A DNA stretch of 64,000 nt from Xanthobacter flavus (GTDB lineage Bacteria; Pseudomonadota; Alphaproteobacteria; Rhizobiales; Xanthobacteraceae): assembly GCF_017875275.1 (NCBI RefSeq), contig NZ_JAGGML010000001.1, forward strand, positions 3,431,001 through 3,495,000. The letters run 5' to 3'. The translations under genes and the position numbers were made by a program. This document shows positions 62,590 to 64,000 of this stretch, piece after piece. How positions within the stretch are numbered: the stretch's first letter is position 1; each line of letters begins with the position of its first letter. The notes below the pieces were generated by a model, which did not search any database, was not told the origin of the DNA, and saw only the letters and a list, made by a program, of their open reading frames with translations.

Positions 62590-63510
62590 ATGCCCGTGAT
62601 TGCCCATCTCTCCGACCCGCACCTCGGCCCGATTCCGGAGGCCCGCGTCTCCGAGCTTCTGGGCAAGCGCTTCTTCGGGATGATGAACTGGATCGGCGCG
62701 CGGCGGCGCAATTTCGGAGCCTCGACGCTGGCCCCGCTGACCGCCGATCTCCTGGCCCAGCAGCCGGACCACATCTGCGTCACCGGCGACCTCGTGAACG
62801 TGAGCCTGCCGGCCGAGTTCGACACCGGCGCCACCTTCCTCTCCTCCCTGGGAACGCCCGACCGGGTGAGCGTGGTGCCGGGCAATCACGATGCCTACGT
62901 GCGCTCGGCCATGCACTATCACCTGGAGCATTGGGCGCCCTTCCTCGCCGGCGACGACAGCCATCCCCACACGCCGGTGGACGTGGATTCGTTTCCCTAT
63001 GTCCGGCGGCGGGGCGAATTGGCGATCGTGGGCGTTTCCACCGCCATACCCACGGCGGTGTTCCTCGCCAGCGGCAAGGCGGGGCGGGCCCAGCTCGGCC
63101 GGCTCTCGGCGCTGCTGCAGAAACTGAAGGCGGAAGGGCTGTTCCGGGTGGTGATGATCCACCATCCGCCCGTCGGCGAACGCCCCTTCCACCGCGACCT
63201 GCGCGATGCGGAAGAGGTGCGCGCGGTGCTGGCGCAGGCGGGGGCGGAACTGGTGCTGCACGGCCACGACCACCGCGCATCGCTGGGCTATATCCCGTCC
63301 GCCGTCGGCCGTATTCCCGTGGTGGGCGTGCCCTCCGCCTCGGCCGGTCCGCAGGATGATCGCGGCGCGGGCGGCTATTGCCTCTATCGCATCTCGGGGG
63401 GACCCGGCGCATGGCGGTGCGAAATGGAACGGCGCGGCTATGCGCGCGATGTGTCAGATATTTCAAGTCTTGAGGCAAAAATACTTTCGGGGCCGGAAGG
63501 CGTTGCCTAA
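62590..63510 (+). CDS. Calcineurin-like metallophosphoesterase
   Basis: The 306-residue protein starts at ATG 62590. All metal motifs are present: IAHLSDPHLG (D-x-H), CVTGDLVN, VVPGNHDA, MIHHPP and LHGHDHRAS. It could hydrolyse phosphodiesters such as cyclic nucleotides or phospholipid head groups; the exact type cannot be told. No signal peptide. The gap up to 63663 is relatively AT-rich and shows no gene. Confidence 0.9.
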   Translation: MPVIAHLSDPHLGPIPEARVSELLGKRFFGMMNWIGARRRNFGASTLAPLTADLLAQQPDHICVTGDLVNVSLPAEFDTGATFLSSLGTPDRVSVVPGNHDAYVRSAMHYHLEHWAPFLAGDDSHPHTPVDVDSFPYVRRRGELAIVGVSTAIPTAVFLASGKAGRAQLGRLSALLQKLKAEGLFRVVMIHHPPVGERPFHRDLRDAEEVRAVLAQAGAELVLHGHDHRASLGYIPSAVGRIPVVGVPSASAGPQDDRGAGGYCLYRISGGPGAWRCEMERRGYARDVSDISSLEAKILSGPEGVA

Positions 63511-63663
63511 AAGTCGTGGCATGATATGGGTGTCGTTGCGGCGGTGTAGCGCGAAATATCTATTTGCAACGAGTTGTATCAAGATGTCTATTACCGAAGT
63601 TTAAGTTGCTGGGAGTGGGGTCCGGGGGGATGCTTTGCTCGTCCCTGAAGGAGGACCCACGAC

Positions 63664-64000
63664 ATGAAACGTGCTCTTTTCGCCGCAACCGCCGCTGCCC
63701 TGATCGCCGGTTCCGCGGCAACCTATGCCGCCAACACCGCGCCGGCGGGGGACGCGCCGCACCGCTGGCAGCCGACCGCCGAGGATCGCGCCATCCTCAC
63801 CGATGCCCGCATCGTCGCGCTCAAGACCGCGCTGAAGCTGACGCCGGACCAGGAGAAGCTGTGGCCGGGCGTCGAGCAGACCCTGAAGTCCGTGGCCAAG
63901 GACGCGGCCCAGCGCCGCGAGCAGATGGGCGCCGACCGCAAGGCCGCCCGCGAGGCGCGGCAGGCCGGCACGCCCGTCGATCCCATCGCCCGCATGCGCA
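63664..64000 (+). CDS. LTXXQ/Spy-like periplasmic protein, 3' end outside window
   Basis: ATG 63664 follows a good GGAGG. A signal peptide (MKRALFAATAAALIAGSAATYA) is followed by DARIVALKTALKLTPDQEKL and an Arg/Ala-rich helix (AQRREQMGADRKAAREARQA). LTPDQ is the LTxxQ signature of the Spy/CpxP family, which are periplasmic chaperone or stress proteins. About 112 codons are visible and the frame runs off the right edge. Confidence 0.78.
   Translation, partial: MKRALFAATAAALIAGSAATYAANTAPAGDAPHRWQPTAEDRAILTDARIVALKTALKLTPDQEKLWPGVEQTLKSVAKDAAQRREQMGADRKAAREARQAGTPVDPIARMR

Overview
The window is high-GC bacterial chromosome, best explained as an alphaproteobacterium of the order Hyphomicrobiales (Rhizobiales), probably near Xanthobacteraceae (Xanthobacter, Azorhizobium and relatives). 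This is inferred from gene content: GlgE with an extra N-terminal domain, a formaldehyde-activating enzyme, a FixK/FNR-type box, ECF sigma and anti-sigma genes, and an EttA-type ABC-F protein. No rRNA gene was available to place it. There is one tRNA (Gly, GCC), no CRISPR array, no intact insertion sequence and no recognisable prophage.

Layout. 1-1927: 3'-truncated glgE (minus). 2275-7251: large AIDA-type autotransporter with a 13-bp tandem repeat in its leader. 7365-11051: a small exported protein and a PAS-PAS-GGDEF-EAL c-di-GMP protein. 11157-14874: MFS transporter, MltB-type lytic transglycosylase, mtnC and a [2Fe-2S] ferredoxin. 14874-14985: two palindromic repeats. 15074-16943: a DEAD-box RNA helicase split by a +1 frameshift in a homopolymer. 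17112-19346: DUF4394 protein divergent from an ECF sigma/anti-sigma pair. 19462-19954: a scar where two gene remnants meet. 20094-22620: ettA, a cupin gene and tRNA-Gly. 22621-23928: a decayed stretch ending in a broken lysR gene.

24351-48474 is the centre of interest: about 24 kb of two divergent, tightly packed operons around an IclR regulator. The leftward operon (42076 down to 24351) encodes a family III CoA-transferase, a complete branched-chain-type ABC importer, an AMP-forming acyl-CoA synthetase, two SDRs, a crotonase-fold protein, an OYE/dienoyl-CoA-reductase-like enzyme, a hydroxyisobutyrate-dehydrogenase-like enzyme, an acyl-CoA dehydrogenase, a MaoC/HTD2-type hydratase, a CitE-type lyase and its own EtfAB. 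The rightward operon encodes IclR, two hot-dog proteins, a second acyl-CoA dehydrogenase, an SDR, a thiolase and an acetyl-CoA hydrolase/CoA-transferase-type enzyme. Together they could import a carboxylic acid, activate it with CoA, and degrade it by a modified beta-oxidation ending in thiolytic and aldol-type cleavage. Several members lack the usual catalytic residues of their families, so this is not a textbook fatty-acid or phenylacetate cluster. The substrate cannot be read from sequence.

48504-64000: a divergent HxlR/NmrA pair; a MotA/TolQ-like plus OmpA-like pair; DUF938, polysaccharide deacetylase, pdxY, PhzF-like, nemA-like and NUDIX genes; a small membrane protein behind a perfect FNR/FixK box; an MFS transporter; fae; a glycoside-hydrolase-like exported protein; a metallophosphoesterase; and the 5' part of an LTXXQ/Spy-like gene.
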